38,831 bases of DNA from an uncultured Clostridia bacterium (GTDB lineage Bacteria > Bacillota > Clostridia > TANB77 > CAG-508). Both the position numbers and the translations under genes were made by a program. The notes under the pieces were generated by a model that saw nothing but the letters and a program-made list of their open reading frames with translations, ran no database searches and had not been told where the DNA came from. Below are positions 31,761 to 38,831 of the stretch, piece by piece (within the stretch, counting starts at the first letter, position 1; every line of letters starts with the position of its first letter). The stretch covers positions 1 through 38,831 of the forward strand of contig CALXLF010000009.1 in the NCBI GenBank assembly GCA_944389125.1, read 5' to 3'.

Positions 31761-32354
31761 CTACAAATCTAATAGATTAATCTTTTCAAAAGATTCAAAA
31801 ACATAACTTTTTATTCCATATTCATTTCCAACTTTAACATTTTTCTCACTGTCATCAAAAAATATTGTTTCATCTTTATTTAAATTATATCTTTTAATTA
31901 ATATATCAAAAATCTCTTTTTCTGGCTTTTTTGTATGTTCTTTAAATGAGTAAACTCCCCCATCTATCAAATCTAAAATTTTAAGTTTATTTTTCAAATA
32001 ATTATATGATACATCTGTTATATTTGAAAGAAAATATATTTTATATCCTTTATTTTTAAGTTCAATTATCTTTTCAAAATTTTCTTTAATAAGTGGTAAA
32101 ACTTTTTCTTGATATTTTTCTGATAATATTTTATTAATTTTATCAGAATACTCAGGATTTTCACCAATTAGTTGTTTCATATATTCAGTTTGAGAAAGCT
32201 CTCCCAATATACAGCTTTTAAATCTTTTATCTCCATATATTATTTTTGATATTTTATTTACTTCCTCATCAGATTTATTTAATAACTTTTGAATAGGTTT
32301 CTTCCCCCATTCTAAAATTATTCCTCCAATGTCAAATATGATGTTTTTTAGCAT
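31761..32354 (-). CDS. HAD-IA family phosphatase-like hydrolase
   Basis: A 197-aa HAD enzyme: motif I IIFDIGGIILEW (Asp nucleophile), cap helices, motif II YFLSNITD, Lys region HTKKPEKEIF, and motif IV ETIFFDDSEKNVKVGNEYG. The family includes YihX-like sugar phosphatases and 2-haloacid dehalogenases; substrate unknown. The frame extends 15 nt more, but ATG 32354 with GGAG 6-7 nt upstream is better. It precedes the fic promoter region on the same strand. Confidence 0.85.
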   Translation of the reverse strand: MLKNIIFDIGGIILEWGKKPIQKLLNKSDEEVNKISKIIYGDKRFKSCILGELSQTEYMKQLIGENPEYSDKINKILSEKYQEKVLPLIKENFEKIIELKNKGYKIYFLSNITDVSYNYLKNKLKILDLIDGGVYSFKEHTKKPEKEIFDILIKRYNLNKDETIFFDDSEKNVKVGNEYGIKSYVFESFEKINLLDL

Positions 32355-32407
32355 TGATGACTCCTTCAATTTTATTCTATATTTTATCTAATAATCTCAA
32401 AAAATAA

Positions 32408-32916
32408 TTAATAGCAAACTTTGCATGGTTCACGACCTTCAGATAAAGCTTGATTCAATGTAATTTGATGACCATTTCCTTTTAAAGTTCTACAATTTTG
32501 CCTATGATATTTTGTTCCGGTATCTCCAACCCATACCATTTCACTATTAGTATCAGTATTAGTTGAATCATTAGTTGCTGATGTACTTACTTTTTCATCA
32601 GATGAAGTAGATGCTGCTGTCAAACTAGTAGAAGAAACAGAAGAATCTAATGTTGATGTAGAAGAGTTATCAATAGTATTTGAAGTTTCAGAAGTAACTG
32701 AATTTTGCAATTTATCTACTTGTAATTTTAAGTTTTCATTCTCATTTTTTAAAGTATTAATTTGATTTTCTAACTCTGTTATCTGTTCATAATTTTTATA
32801 AGAATCTGAATTAGAATAAGCAACTAAACAACAAATAACTAAAAAGCTAAAACGACAATGGCAATATTTTTTTTATCTTTCCAAAATCCTTTTTTTACAT
32901 CATTTATTTTTTTCAT
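32408..32916 (-). CDS. Membrane-anchored coiled-coil protein with YHxxxC...PCxxC domain, -1 shift in a T run
   Basis: The ATG at 32916 with GGGGGAT reads MKKINDVKKGFWKDKKNIAIVVLAF and then TAG. In the -1 frame the helix continues as FLVICCLVAYSNSDSYKNYEQITELENQINTLKNENENLKLQVDKLQ, then a Ser/Thr-rich linker and VWVGDTGTKYHRQNCRTLKGNGHQ...GREPCKVCY to the stop. This continuation has no own ATG, GTG or TTG before the TTG at 32710, so one protein of about 169 aa is meant. The slip is at a run of five T (32845-32841, TTT TAG): five T read as six would restore it. A homopolymer sequencing error, a true mutation or -1 slippage are all possible. The YHxxxC...CxxC end resembles a zinc-binding domain of secreted proteins. 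Confidence 0.65.
32839..32845 (-). other. -1 frameshift position in GCTTTTTAG
   Basis: Codons GCT TTT TAG; TTT can slip back one base onto TTT, giving TTA and the long open frame. The sequence contains no CGG, so this is a separate class from the four +1 sites. Confidence 0.6.
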
Positions 32917-32938
32917 CTTATTATCCCCCGTTTTATTA

Positions 32939-32997
32939 ATTTAAATAGGCTCTGTAAAATAAAGAAAATTTTTATATTACAAAGAGCCCATTTAAAT
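32939..32997. other. Long hairpin between surface-protein genes
   Basis: A 15-nt arm ATTTAAATAGGCTCT (32939-32953) pairs with AGAGCCCATTTAAAT (32983-32997) with one mismatch. It is followed by no clear T tract on the minus strand, so it may be a processing hairpin or weak terminator after the Ltp gene. Confidence 0.5.
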
Positions 32998-33033
32998 CAA
33001 TTTTACTATTTTATTTTTACAAAAGAAATGAAT

Positions 33034-33705
33034 TTAATCATCTAAATGATCAATTGCATATTGAGCTTCTTCAGGTGTAAATTTTTCACCATACTCAGAA
33101 GTTAATTGATCATATATTGCACTTTTTGACATACTCATAGTTTCTTGATAAGATTTTGCTTTTTCAAGAGCATTAGCATTCCAATCTGCTTCCATGTTAT
33201 CTATTGCATATTGTGCATCTTCTGGAGCAAATTGCTCACCATATTCAGAAACTAATTGATCATATATTCCTTGTTTTGACATATGCATAGTTTCAGAGTA
33301 ACTTTCAGCTTTTTTCAGAGCGTTTTTTTGTTCTGTAGTTGGCTCTTTTCCAAGAGAATATATAACTGTCATTTTATCTCCTTCATGAGCAACAGTGTTA
33401 GCAGATATACTTTGACTTATAAATCCTCCCTTTTCAACTGTATCAGAATATTCCTCTGTAATAGTACCATTAATTTTATTATTATCAAACCATACTTTTG
33501 CTTCATCTTCAGAAATTGTACTAAAGTCAATAATAGTTACTTCTACATCTAAATTTTGTGCATATTTTTCAGAAGAATCACTAGATGTTTCATTAGAAGT
33601 ATTTGAACTTCCAGCTACTGCAATCACGACTGTAATTATTATTAACCAAAACCACCATTTTTTTAAAATACTTTTTTTCTCACTATTATTTTCTCTTTTT
33701 GCCAT
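33034..33705 (-). CDS. Membrane-anchored PASTA-like and Ltp-repeat surface protein
   Basis: A 223-aa protein with a basic N-terminus and a membrane helix (about 17-34, WWFWLIIITVVIAVAG). Residues about 48-118 are PASTA-like (TIIDFSTISEDEAKVWFDNNKINGTITEEYSDTVEKGGFISQS). The C-terminal half has two near-identical Ltp repeats (KAESYSETMHMSKQGIYDQL..., KAKSYQETMSMSKSAIYDQL..., each ending PE(D/E)AQYAID). Ltp is the host-cell surface-exposed lipoprotein domain; in the Streptococcus thermophilus phage TP-J34 it gives superinfection exclusion by blocking DNA entry, but many cellular Ltp proteins are uncharacterised. ATG with AGGAGGAG. Confidence 0.85.
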   Translation of the reverse strand: MAKRENNSEKKSILKKWWFWLIIITVVIAVAGSSNTSNETSSDSSEKYAQNLDVEVTIIDFSTISEDEAKVWFDNNKINGTITEEYSDTVEKGGFISQSISANTVAHEGDKMTVIYSLGKEPTTEQKNALKKAESYSETMHMSKQGIYDQLVSEYGEQFAPEDAQYAIDNMEADWNANALEKAKSYQETMSMSKSAIYDQLTSEYGEKFTPEEAQYAIDHLDD

Positions 33706-33758
33706 AAATAAACTCCTCCTATTATTATAATTGTTTAGAATAAAAAACTTAATAAATT

Positions 33759-34334
33759 TTATTTAACTTTTACAATTGAAAAAGATGAATCAGCTTGTAT
33801 TTCATCTCCTGTTTCAAATTCATAAATATATTCTTGAGTATCATAAGAATCGTCTCCCAATATTATATTAACTTTTAATTTATCATACATTGAATATACT
33901 ATAAAATTGCTACTTCCATTATATATTTTGTATCTTCCAGTAGGAAAGTTAGTTCCTGCTGTATAATATCCTGCAGAATAATTTTGTGGCTGTCCATCTA
34001 ATTGTGTTACTTCAGATTGTAAACTATCTCTTTGCGCTGTAAGATTAGATATTTCAGAATTAAGTGAAGCAATTTGATTATCATAATCTGATGTATTAAA
34101 ACTATTTAATTGATTTTGGACATCTGATATTGTTGTATTTTGTGTTTCAATTGTATTGATATATTCCTCTTTTTCCTTTTTAACTTTACTATACCTTTCC
34201 TTTAAAGAAATATAATTTCTGCTTTGATTAATTGAAATTACAATTGCAACAACTAAAAATATTATAAGCAGTACAATAATAATTAATTTAACATCATTTT
34301 TCTTTTTTGGTTTTTCCCTTTCTTTTGATCTCAT
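33759..34334 (-). CDS. Membrane-anchored coiled-coil exported protein
   Basis: A 191-aa protein with a Lys-rich N-terminus, one membrane helix (about 16-36), a coiled coil (YSKVKKEKEEYINTIETQNTTISDVQNQLNSF...LNSEISNLTAQRDSLQSEVTQLDG) and a C-terminal beta domain (GYYTAGTNFPTGRYKIYNGSSNFIVYSM...EYIYEFETGDEIQADSSFSIVKVK), resembling domains of secreted proteins of Firmicutes. The frame is open to 34445, but the ATG at 34334 with AGGAGGGGGA is clearly the start. It heads a run of three similar anchored proteins. Confidence 0.8.
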   Translation of the reverse strand: MRSKEREKPKKKNDVKLIIIVLLIIFLVVAIVISINQSRNYISLKERYSKVKKEKEEYINTIETQNTTISDVQNQLNSFNTSDYDNQIASLNSEISNLTAQRDSLQSEVTQLDGQPQNYSAGYYTAGTNFPTGRYKIYNGSSNFIVYSMYDKLKVNIILGDDSYDTQEYIYEFETGDEIQADSSFSIVKVK

Positions 34335-34579
34335 AAAAATCCCCCTCCTAAAATTTATAATAATTAAATGCAAATATTTATTTTTACATTTAACTTTTAG
34401 TAATTGTATAATTAAATTTATATCACCAAATATTATTTTTTTCAATAAAAAGTGCTAATTTTTTGCAAAATTTTAAAGCTGATTTTAAAAATATTAAAAC
34501 ATTATATCTATCAACTTATTGACTATTCTTTTATTATGTACTAATATCTTATAAAAATATAAAAATAAGGAGTATCTAA

Positions 34580-35083
34580 ATGGATAACACACAAATAAAA
34601 AAATCATTTGCGCCAATAATTAATAAAAATTCACAAATATTAATTTTAGGAAGTTTGCCAAGTGATAAATCTATTGCTTTAAATGAATATTATGGAAATA
34701 AAACAAATCAATTTTGGAATATAATTAGTTTAATTTTTGAAAATAAAAAAATAGAATTTAAAAATTATAATGAAAAAATAGATTTTTTAAATAAACATCA
34801 TATTGCTCTATGGGATACATATTGCTCTGCAAATAGAAAAGGTTCTTTAGATAGTGATATAAAAAATGGTGAATATAATAATATAAAAGGATTACTAAAT
34901 GAATATCCTAATATTAAAAAAATATTAGTAAATGGAAGAAAGTCAGAAATTGCTTTTCAAAAATATATTAAAACTGTGAACTTAGATTGTAACTATAAAT
35001 ATGTTCCTTCATCTAGCAGTGCAAATACAAGCTTTTCTCTTTTAGAAAAAGTGGAATATTGGAGAAAGGCTATATTTGAATAA
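34580..35083 (+). CDS. DNA-deoxyinosine glycosylase (UDG family 6-like)
   Basis: A 167-aa UDG-superfamily base excision enzyme. ILILGSLPSDKSIALNEYYGNKTNQFW (21-47) and VNGRKSEIAF, with PSSSSAN (about 149-155), match bacterial hypoxanthine-DNA glycosylases (HDG). It removes deaminated adenine from DNA, complementing the YjjX-type ITPase at 24310. ATG with AAGGAG. Monocistronic, ending at a bidirectional terminator. Confidence 0.88.
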   Translation: MDNTQIKKSFAPIINKNSQILILGSLPSDKSIALNEYYGNKTNQFWNIISLIFENKKIEFKNYNEKIDFLNKHHIALWDTYCSANRKGSLDSDIKNGEYNNIKGLLNEYPNIKKILVNGRKSEIAFQKYIKTVNLDCNYKYVPSSSSANTSFSLLEKVEYWRKAIFE

Positions 35084-35110
35084 CTTTAAAAAATCATATT
35101 ATAGAAGCAA

Positions 35111-35149
35111 ATAAAGGAAAAGTTGTATTTTTTACAAATTTTCCTTTAT
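35111..35149. terminator. Bidirectional terminator
   Basis: Perfect 11-bp outer arms ATAAAGGAAAA and TTTTCCTTTAT with an inner TTGT/ACAA, between the convergent glycosylase and 35185 genes. Confidence 0.85.
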
Positions 35150-35184
35150 AAATTATTTTATCTTTCTAAAATAAATTTGGAATT

Positions 35185-35982
35185 TTATTTTAACAATTCT
35201 TGTTTTCTCTTTTCAAATTTATCTTCTGTTGTCTCTTTCCTACTTAAAACTTCTCTAATTATAAATAATATAACCCCAATTACTACTTCTGCTACAATGC
35301 ATCCCATCAAGCTATTTAAGTTTATATTATCAATCCATCCTCCAGATAAACGTTGCTTTATATATGTTGATGAAATATTGATTACTATAAGGACAACTAT
35401 AGAAATTATTGCTACTATAAACATAGTAATTTCAATTGTTTTTAACACATTTTGTTTTTCTAATACTACTAATAATATCACATCTAATAGACTAAGTATA
35501 ATTAAAGTGATTCTAAATTGAAAACTTGTTATTTTACCATATATATCTAAAATTTTAGTTACTGTTTCACCGTCTGTTCCCATTTCTAATGCATTTTCAA
35601 TATCATCACTTTTTTCATTTACATGGTTTCTTACATCTTCTTTTGTACTTTCTGGAATCTTACCCTGCAAATCTTCATCTAAAATTTTATTAATTTCTTC
35701 TTCTATGTTTATATCCTCACTTTTTCCGCTTAAAACGTCTAAATATTTTTCTGTAATTTCTTCCATATATGGACTATCTTCTATCTTTTCAGCAATTTCA
35801 GAAAATTCCTCATCGTCTACCTCATTAATAATTTCATCTAACATATATCCACTAACTTCTTTTATTAAAATGTCATCAGAAATTGTTTTTACTGCCATAT
35901 TTTCTGTAATAAAGCTCATTGTAATTAATAATAGAAATATAGGTAATAATATTTTTAATATAATTTTTATAAATGTTTTCAT
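35185..35982 (-). CDS. Membrane protein of unknown function with acidic extracytoplasmic domain
   Basis: A 265-aa protein with an N-terminal membrane helix (about 5-28), a large, very acidic helical region (about 30-150, EEFSEIAEKIEDSPYMEEITEKY...) and three more helices (about 157-180, 187-207, 226-247) before a basic tail (RKETTEDKFEKRKQELLK). I do not recognise a family. ATG with AGGAG. Single gene. Confidence 0.75.
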   Translation of the reverse strand: MKTFIKIILKILLPIFLLLITMSFITENMAVKTISDDILIKEVSGYMLDEIINEVDDEEFSEIAEKIEDSPYMEEITEKYLDVLSGKSEDINIEEEINKILDEDLQGKIPESTKEDVRNHVNEKSDDIENALEMGTDGETVTKILDIYGKITSFQFRITLIILSLLDVILLVVLEKQNVLKTIEITMFIVAIISIVVLIVINISSTYIKQRLSGGWIDNINLNSLMGCIVAEVVIGVILFIIREVLSRKETTEDKFEKRKQELLK

Positions 35983-36139
35983 TTTTTTCTCCTAATTTTA
36001 AAACTTTTATTTATCATATTATAAAAAAGAAATTTATTCTATATTAAATTGTAATAAAATAATTTTCTTTTAATTCTATTTTTATATAATTATTTTCTAG
36101 ATAGTTTATTTTAAAAGATACTCCAAAATGTCAAAGAAT

Positions 36140-36168
36140 TTGAAATCACATATATTTTCTGATATAAT
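36140..36168 (+). promoter_or_regulatory. Promoter of the radical SAM gene (implies leaderless mRNA)
   Basis: TTGAAA (36140-36145), a 17-nt spacer and TATAAT (36163-36168) lie with the last T of TATAAT only 10 nt before ATG 36178. Transcription would begin at or next to the start codon, so the mRNA has no 5' leader. Confidence 0.72.
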
Positions 36169-36177
36169 ACCTGCATT

Positions 36178-37212
36178 ATGGAAAATAAAGAAAGATATAA
36201 ACATTTAAATAAATATTTAAAAGAAAAATTTGGTGAACGTACATTAAAAATATGCATTGATGGTGGATTTACTTGTCCTAACCGTAATGTTACAAAAGGA
36301 GTTGGTGGATGCATTTTTTGTAGTGGAAAAGGTTCGGGTGAACATATAAAAAGTAATATTGAAAATACATCTACTTCTTCTGAAAAAACTACTAATTTTA
36401 TTTCTAAGCAAGTAGAAAATTATTTCAAAAGTTATAAAGCAGAAAGAGCAAATAAGTTTATTGTGTATTTTCAGAATTTTACTAATACATATGACTCTTT
36501 AGAAAATTTAAAACTAAAATATGATTCTGCATTAATTGATGATAGAATCGTTGGATTAGAAGTAGCAACACGTCCAGATTGTATAACTGAAGAGATTGCT
36601 AAATTATTGAAAAGCTATACTGATAGATATTATGTATGTGTTGAACTTGGACTTCAAACTGCAGATGAGCAAATTGGGCAATTAATTAATCGCCACTATA
36701 CAAATGAAGATTTTGCAAATGCTGTTTATATATTAAATAAATATGGAATTGATGTTGTGACACATATAATGATTGGACTTCCTAGTGGTTCATCAATGAA
36801 AGATTCTGAAAATAAATCATCAAATGATCACTCTTTAATAGATAATAATATAGATAATACACAAAATAACTGCTCTCAAGATGTTAAAATGACTGCAGAT
36901 TTTTTAAATCAATATAATATTCAAGGATTAAAAATTCACTCATGTTATGTTGTGAAGAATACTAAATTGGAAGAATTATATCAATCAGGCAAATACACTC
37001 CAATAAGTTTGGAACAATATTTAAATGAATGCGCATATGTCATAACACATATAAAACCTGATGTTATTATTCATAGAGTATCTGGTGACGCTCCTAAAGA
37101 TTTATTAGTTGCACCTAGTTGGAACTTGCATAAAAAGTGGATTATTAATGGATTGGATAAGTTTCTTAGGGAGAATGATTTGTATCAAGGGATGTTTTAT
37201 GTAAATAAATAA
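36178..37212 (+). CDS. Radical SAM protein of the TIGR01212 (YtqA-like) family
   Basis: A 344-aa radical SAM enzyme. The TIGR01212-type cluster motif is CPNRNVTKGVGGCIFCSG (about 38-55, Cys ligands in the FeS loop), followed by ATRPDCIT, CVELGLQTA and HIMIGLPSG. An extra acidic, Asn/Ser-rich stretch (about 204-230, KDSENKSSNDHSLIDNN) interrupts the usual spacing. No Shine-Dalgarno sequence precedes the ATG. Relatives are implicated in tRNA modification, but the substrate is not certain. Confidence 0.88.
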   Translation: MENKERYKHLNKYLKEKFGERTLKICIDGGFTCPNRNVTKGVGGCIFCSGKGSGEHIKSNIENTSTSSEKTTNFISKQVENYFKSYKAERANKFIVYFQNFTNTYDSLENLKLKYDSALIDDRIVGLEVATRPDCITEEIAKLLKSYTDRYYVCVELGLQTADEQIGQLINRHYTNEDFANAVYILNKYGIDVVTHIMIGLPSGSSMKDSENKSSNDHSLIDNNIDNTQNNCSQDVKMTADFLNQYNIQGLKIHSCYVVKNTKLEELYQSGKYTPISLEQYLNECAYVITHIKPDVIIHRVSGDAPKDLLVAPSWNLHKKWIINGLDKFLRENDLYQGMFYVNK

Positions 37213-37256
37213 CCTAGTAAAATATTAGAATTTTTCTAATGTTTTACTAGGTTTAT
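37211..37256 (+). terminator. Terminator after the radical SAM gene
   Basis: Outer arms AACCTAGTAAAA and TTTTACTAGGTT with an inner ATTAGAA/TTCTAAT, followed by TATTTTG on the plus strand. Confidence 0.85.
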
Positions 37257-37276
37257 TTTGTTATTATTTTTAAATA

Positions 37277-37864
37277 TTAACTTCTTTTTAATATCTTATC
37301 CAACTCTATCTCTGCTTTTTTTACAAAAAAGTTATCTGTATATACTGGTAAATCTAACTCTTTTAACTTTTCTTCTATCTGTTTTAATGTATCAAAAGAT
37401 TCATTAAAACCAAGTTCCATTTCTATTAATTTGTCTCCATTTACAATATCTTTAACTGCAAATTGCACATCATCTTTTCTAAATACTAAGTCATTTTCTA
37501 GTATTCTCATTATTTCTTTATATCCCATAGCATCTAATAGTTTTTTGGCTTCATTTAAATCTAAAATATTACATTCTATATTTTGTTGATTTAATATATT
37601 TCCTTTATCATCAAATTCTTTTTTCTTAAAAGTAATAAGCTTAACTACTTTATAATCATATGTAACTTGTCTTATAAGAACTGCTTTTGATAATATTTCT
37701 CTTGTTGTCATATCCTCAAGTTTTAAATCTTTTGGAATAAAATATGTATCATCTAAATTAAAATGATCAATATTCTTAAAACCTTTATTTTTAATAGTGT
37801 TATAAAACTCATTAATGTCACCTTTAATTTTTACAGTGATTTCATTACTATTCTTCTTTTCCAT
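37277..37864 (-). CDS. CYTH-domain (class IV adenylate cyclase / ThTPase-like) protein
   Basis: A 195-aa protein of the CYTH triphosphate tunnel fold. The fold begins after MEKKNSNE with TVKIKGDINEFYNTIKNKGFKN (the usual ExExK is partly altered: here VKIK), HFNLDDTYFIPKD, SKAVLIRQVTYDYKVVKLITFKKKEFDDKG, and ends VQFAVKDIVNGDKLIEMELG and YTDNFFVKKAEIELDK. Such enzymes hydrolyse inorganic triphosphate, ThTP or make cAMP; which applies is not readable. AGGAG upstream. Confidence 0.8.
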   Translation of the reverse strand: MEKKNSNEITVKIKGDINEFYNTIKNKGFKNIDHFNLDDTYFIPKDLKLEDMTTREILSKAVLIRQVTYDYKVVKLITFKKKEFDDKGNILNQQNIECNILDLNEAKKLLDAMGYKEIMRILENDLVFRKDDVQFAVKDIVNGDKLIEMELGFNESFDTLKQIEEKLKELDLPVYTDNFFVKKAEIELDKILKRS

Positions 37865-37904
37865 TTAAATCTCCTATGTAATATTATTTTAAATTTTTAT
37901 ACAT

Positions 37905-38708
37905 TTATTTTATACTTAAAATCATATCTTCTAAAAAAATGTCATCACAATAGTTTTTGTCTTTATATTTATTAATCCATTCTTGTATTTCTGATTTTAA
38001 TTCGTCATTTCCTTTTCTATAGGCTATTCTTATAAACATTCCAATTTTACTGTAATTATTTAATAATATTTCATCACTATCAGAATATTTTGAATCTTTG
38101 GCTGCATCAATTATTGATGATGATATAACAAATGTATATCTATATTTTCCATTTTCTAAAGATGATTTTGCAATGTCTAAAAATTTATTTATATTATCTG
38201 TCATATCAACTTGGAAATTATTAAATAAAATATTGTAAAAGTATTCTTTACTCCTTTCTGGTAAATAACAAGAAAAATAATTTTTGAAGTCTTCTTCATC
38301 TATATATTCTTCTGAAATGAAACTTTTCTTTAAATATTCCTTAATCTTATCTCCTGGAATAGAATCAATAAAATTTTGGATATCTATTTTTTCATTTTCT
38401 GGCACAGGCAATAATTTTATAGTAGAATATTTATTTGCATCAATTGCCATCAAAGTTGCATATTCATGTTTACAATTTTCTATACATGGACACGTACAAC
38501 TCATCTTTGCTTCATTATCATCTAATATAATTCTTACATCATAACATTTACCAAAATCACTACCTTCTACCTTAGCCATATAACTTTCTGAATCTTTATC
38601 TTTATATAATTCTTTAACTTTATCATTTTCAAAATAATTTCTACCTCTAAATATAATTTGTGGAGTAAATAGCATTTTATATTTTTCTTGTAATAGTTCT
38701 TTGATCAT
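37905..38708 (-). CDS. SWIM zinc-finger protein
   Basis: A 267-aa protein with one N-terminal SWIM finger, CxCx(n)CxH: MSCTCPCIENCKHEYATLMAID (about 69-90). The preceding YMAKVEGSDFGKCYDVRIILDDNE is the typical SWIM N-terminal strand pair. The rest is helical with no recognised domain. SWIM proteins often act with SNF2-like helicases, but none is adjacent. The 123 bp between its start and the window end contain no gene. Confidence 0.82.
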   Translation of the reverse strand: MIKELLQEKYKMLFTPQIIFRGRNYFENDKVKELYKDKDSESYMAKVEGSDFGKCYDVRIILDDNEAKMSCTCPCIENCKHEYATLMAIDANKYSTIKLLPVPENEKIDIQNFIDSIPGDKIKEYLKKSFISEEYIDEEDFKNYFSCYLPERSKEYFYNILFNNFQVDMTDNINKFLDIAKSSLENGKYRYTFVISSSIIDAAKDSKYSDSDEILLNNYSKIGMFIRIAYRKGNDELKSEIQEWINKYKDKNYCDDIFLEDMILSIK

Positions 38709-38831
38709 AAATATATCATCTCTCTTTTCTTTTGATTTATATTATTTATTTTTACTTATATCATTTTACATGCTTTTTTTCAAGGTAATGAACACGTTTT
38801 TAAAATTTAAATATAACCTTTGGGTTATGAG

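Noticed and set aside
38812..38831. ATAACC/GGTTAT hairpin at the window end
   Set aside because: Short and cut off by the window edge, so no role can be judged.

Overview
The window is very AT-rich and reads as the chromosome of a low-G+C, Gram-positive-type Clostridia-like Firmicute. The signs are a meso-DAP-type MurE, a SigH-type sporulation sigma factor, a class B PBP with a C-terminal PASTA domain, anaerobe oxygen defence (flavodiiron protein, rubredoxin), AGGAGG ribosome sites and many short intrinsic terminators. The species cannot be fixed from the sequence.

Layout. Positions 1-12700 hold a dispersed division and cell-wall (dcw) cluster on the minus strand: mraZ, rsmH and ftsL at one end, murE, mraY, ftsW and murG at the other. 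murD and murF are absent. Between the halves sit a class B PBP on the opposite strand, a Cu/Zn-SOD-like gene, a flavodiiron-rubredoxin operon and a G+C-richer orphan gene. Positions 12700-24200 carry a cysteine-less thioredoxin-fold protein, sigH, a GT51 transglycosylase, a metalloprotease operon, a two-component system, a C39-like peptidase, a CNNM/CBS membrane protein, a patatin, an M15 peptidase and a second G+C-richer orphan cassette. Positions 24200-29700 are accessory housekeeping enzymes (nucleotide clean-up, methyltransferases, acetyltransferases, ASCH, and a pyrophosphatase fused to a VOC domain). Positions 29700-38800 hold a Fic-like pair with an operator-like repeat array, three membrane-anchored surface proteins, a UDG-family glycosylase, a radical SAM gene that looks leaderless, a CYTH protein and a SWIM protein.

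Main discovery. Three genes are each interrupted by single +1 frameshifts, four sites in all: the HExxH protein (1), the sensor histidine kinase (2) and the M15 peptidase (1). Every site is an in-frame CGG codon (minus-strand codons at 16372-16370, 18246-18244, 18421-18419 and 22891-22889). Skipping the C and reading the next three bases (GGA or GGT) restores an uninterrupted protein with complete domains each time. I checked every CGG trinucleotide inside the predicted genes. In genes of native composition no other CGG is in frame; the only other in-frame CGGs (three) lie in the two G+C-richer, foreign-looking genes. This suggests that CGG is not read as an ordinary arginine codon here but acts as a +1 frameshift or four-base (CGGN) decoding signal, a sense-codon counterpart of the frameshifting at stop codons in Euplotes. 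Systematic assembly error is the main alternative, and it does not readily explain why CGG is otherwise missing from the native genes.

Other points of note: four 10-11 bp-spaced AAGTG boxes between the mraZ promoter and its TTG start (a probable MraZ operator); a repeat-filled 345 bp mraZ-rsmH spacer; and a gene with a -1 shift in a T run (32839-32845), which is a different class of frameshift.
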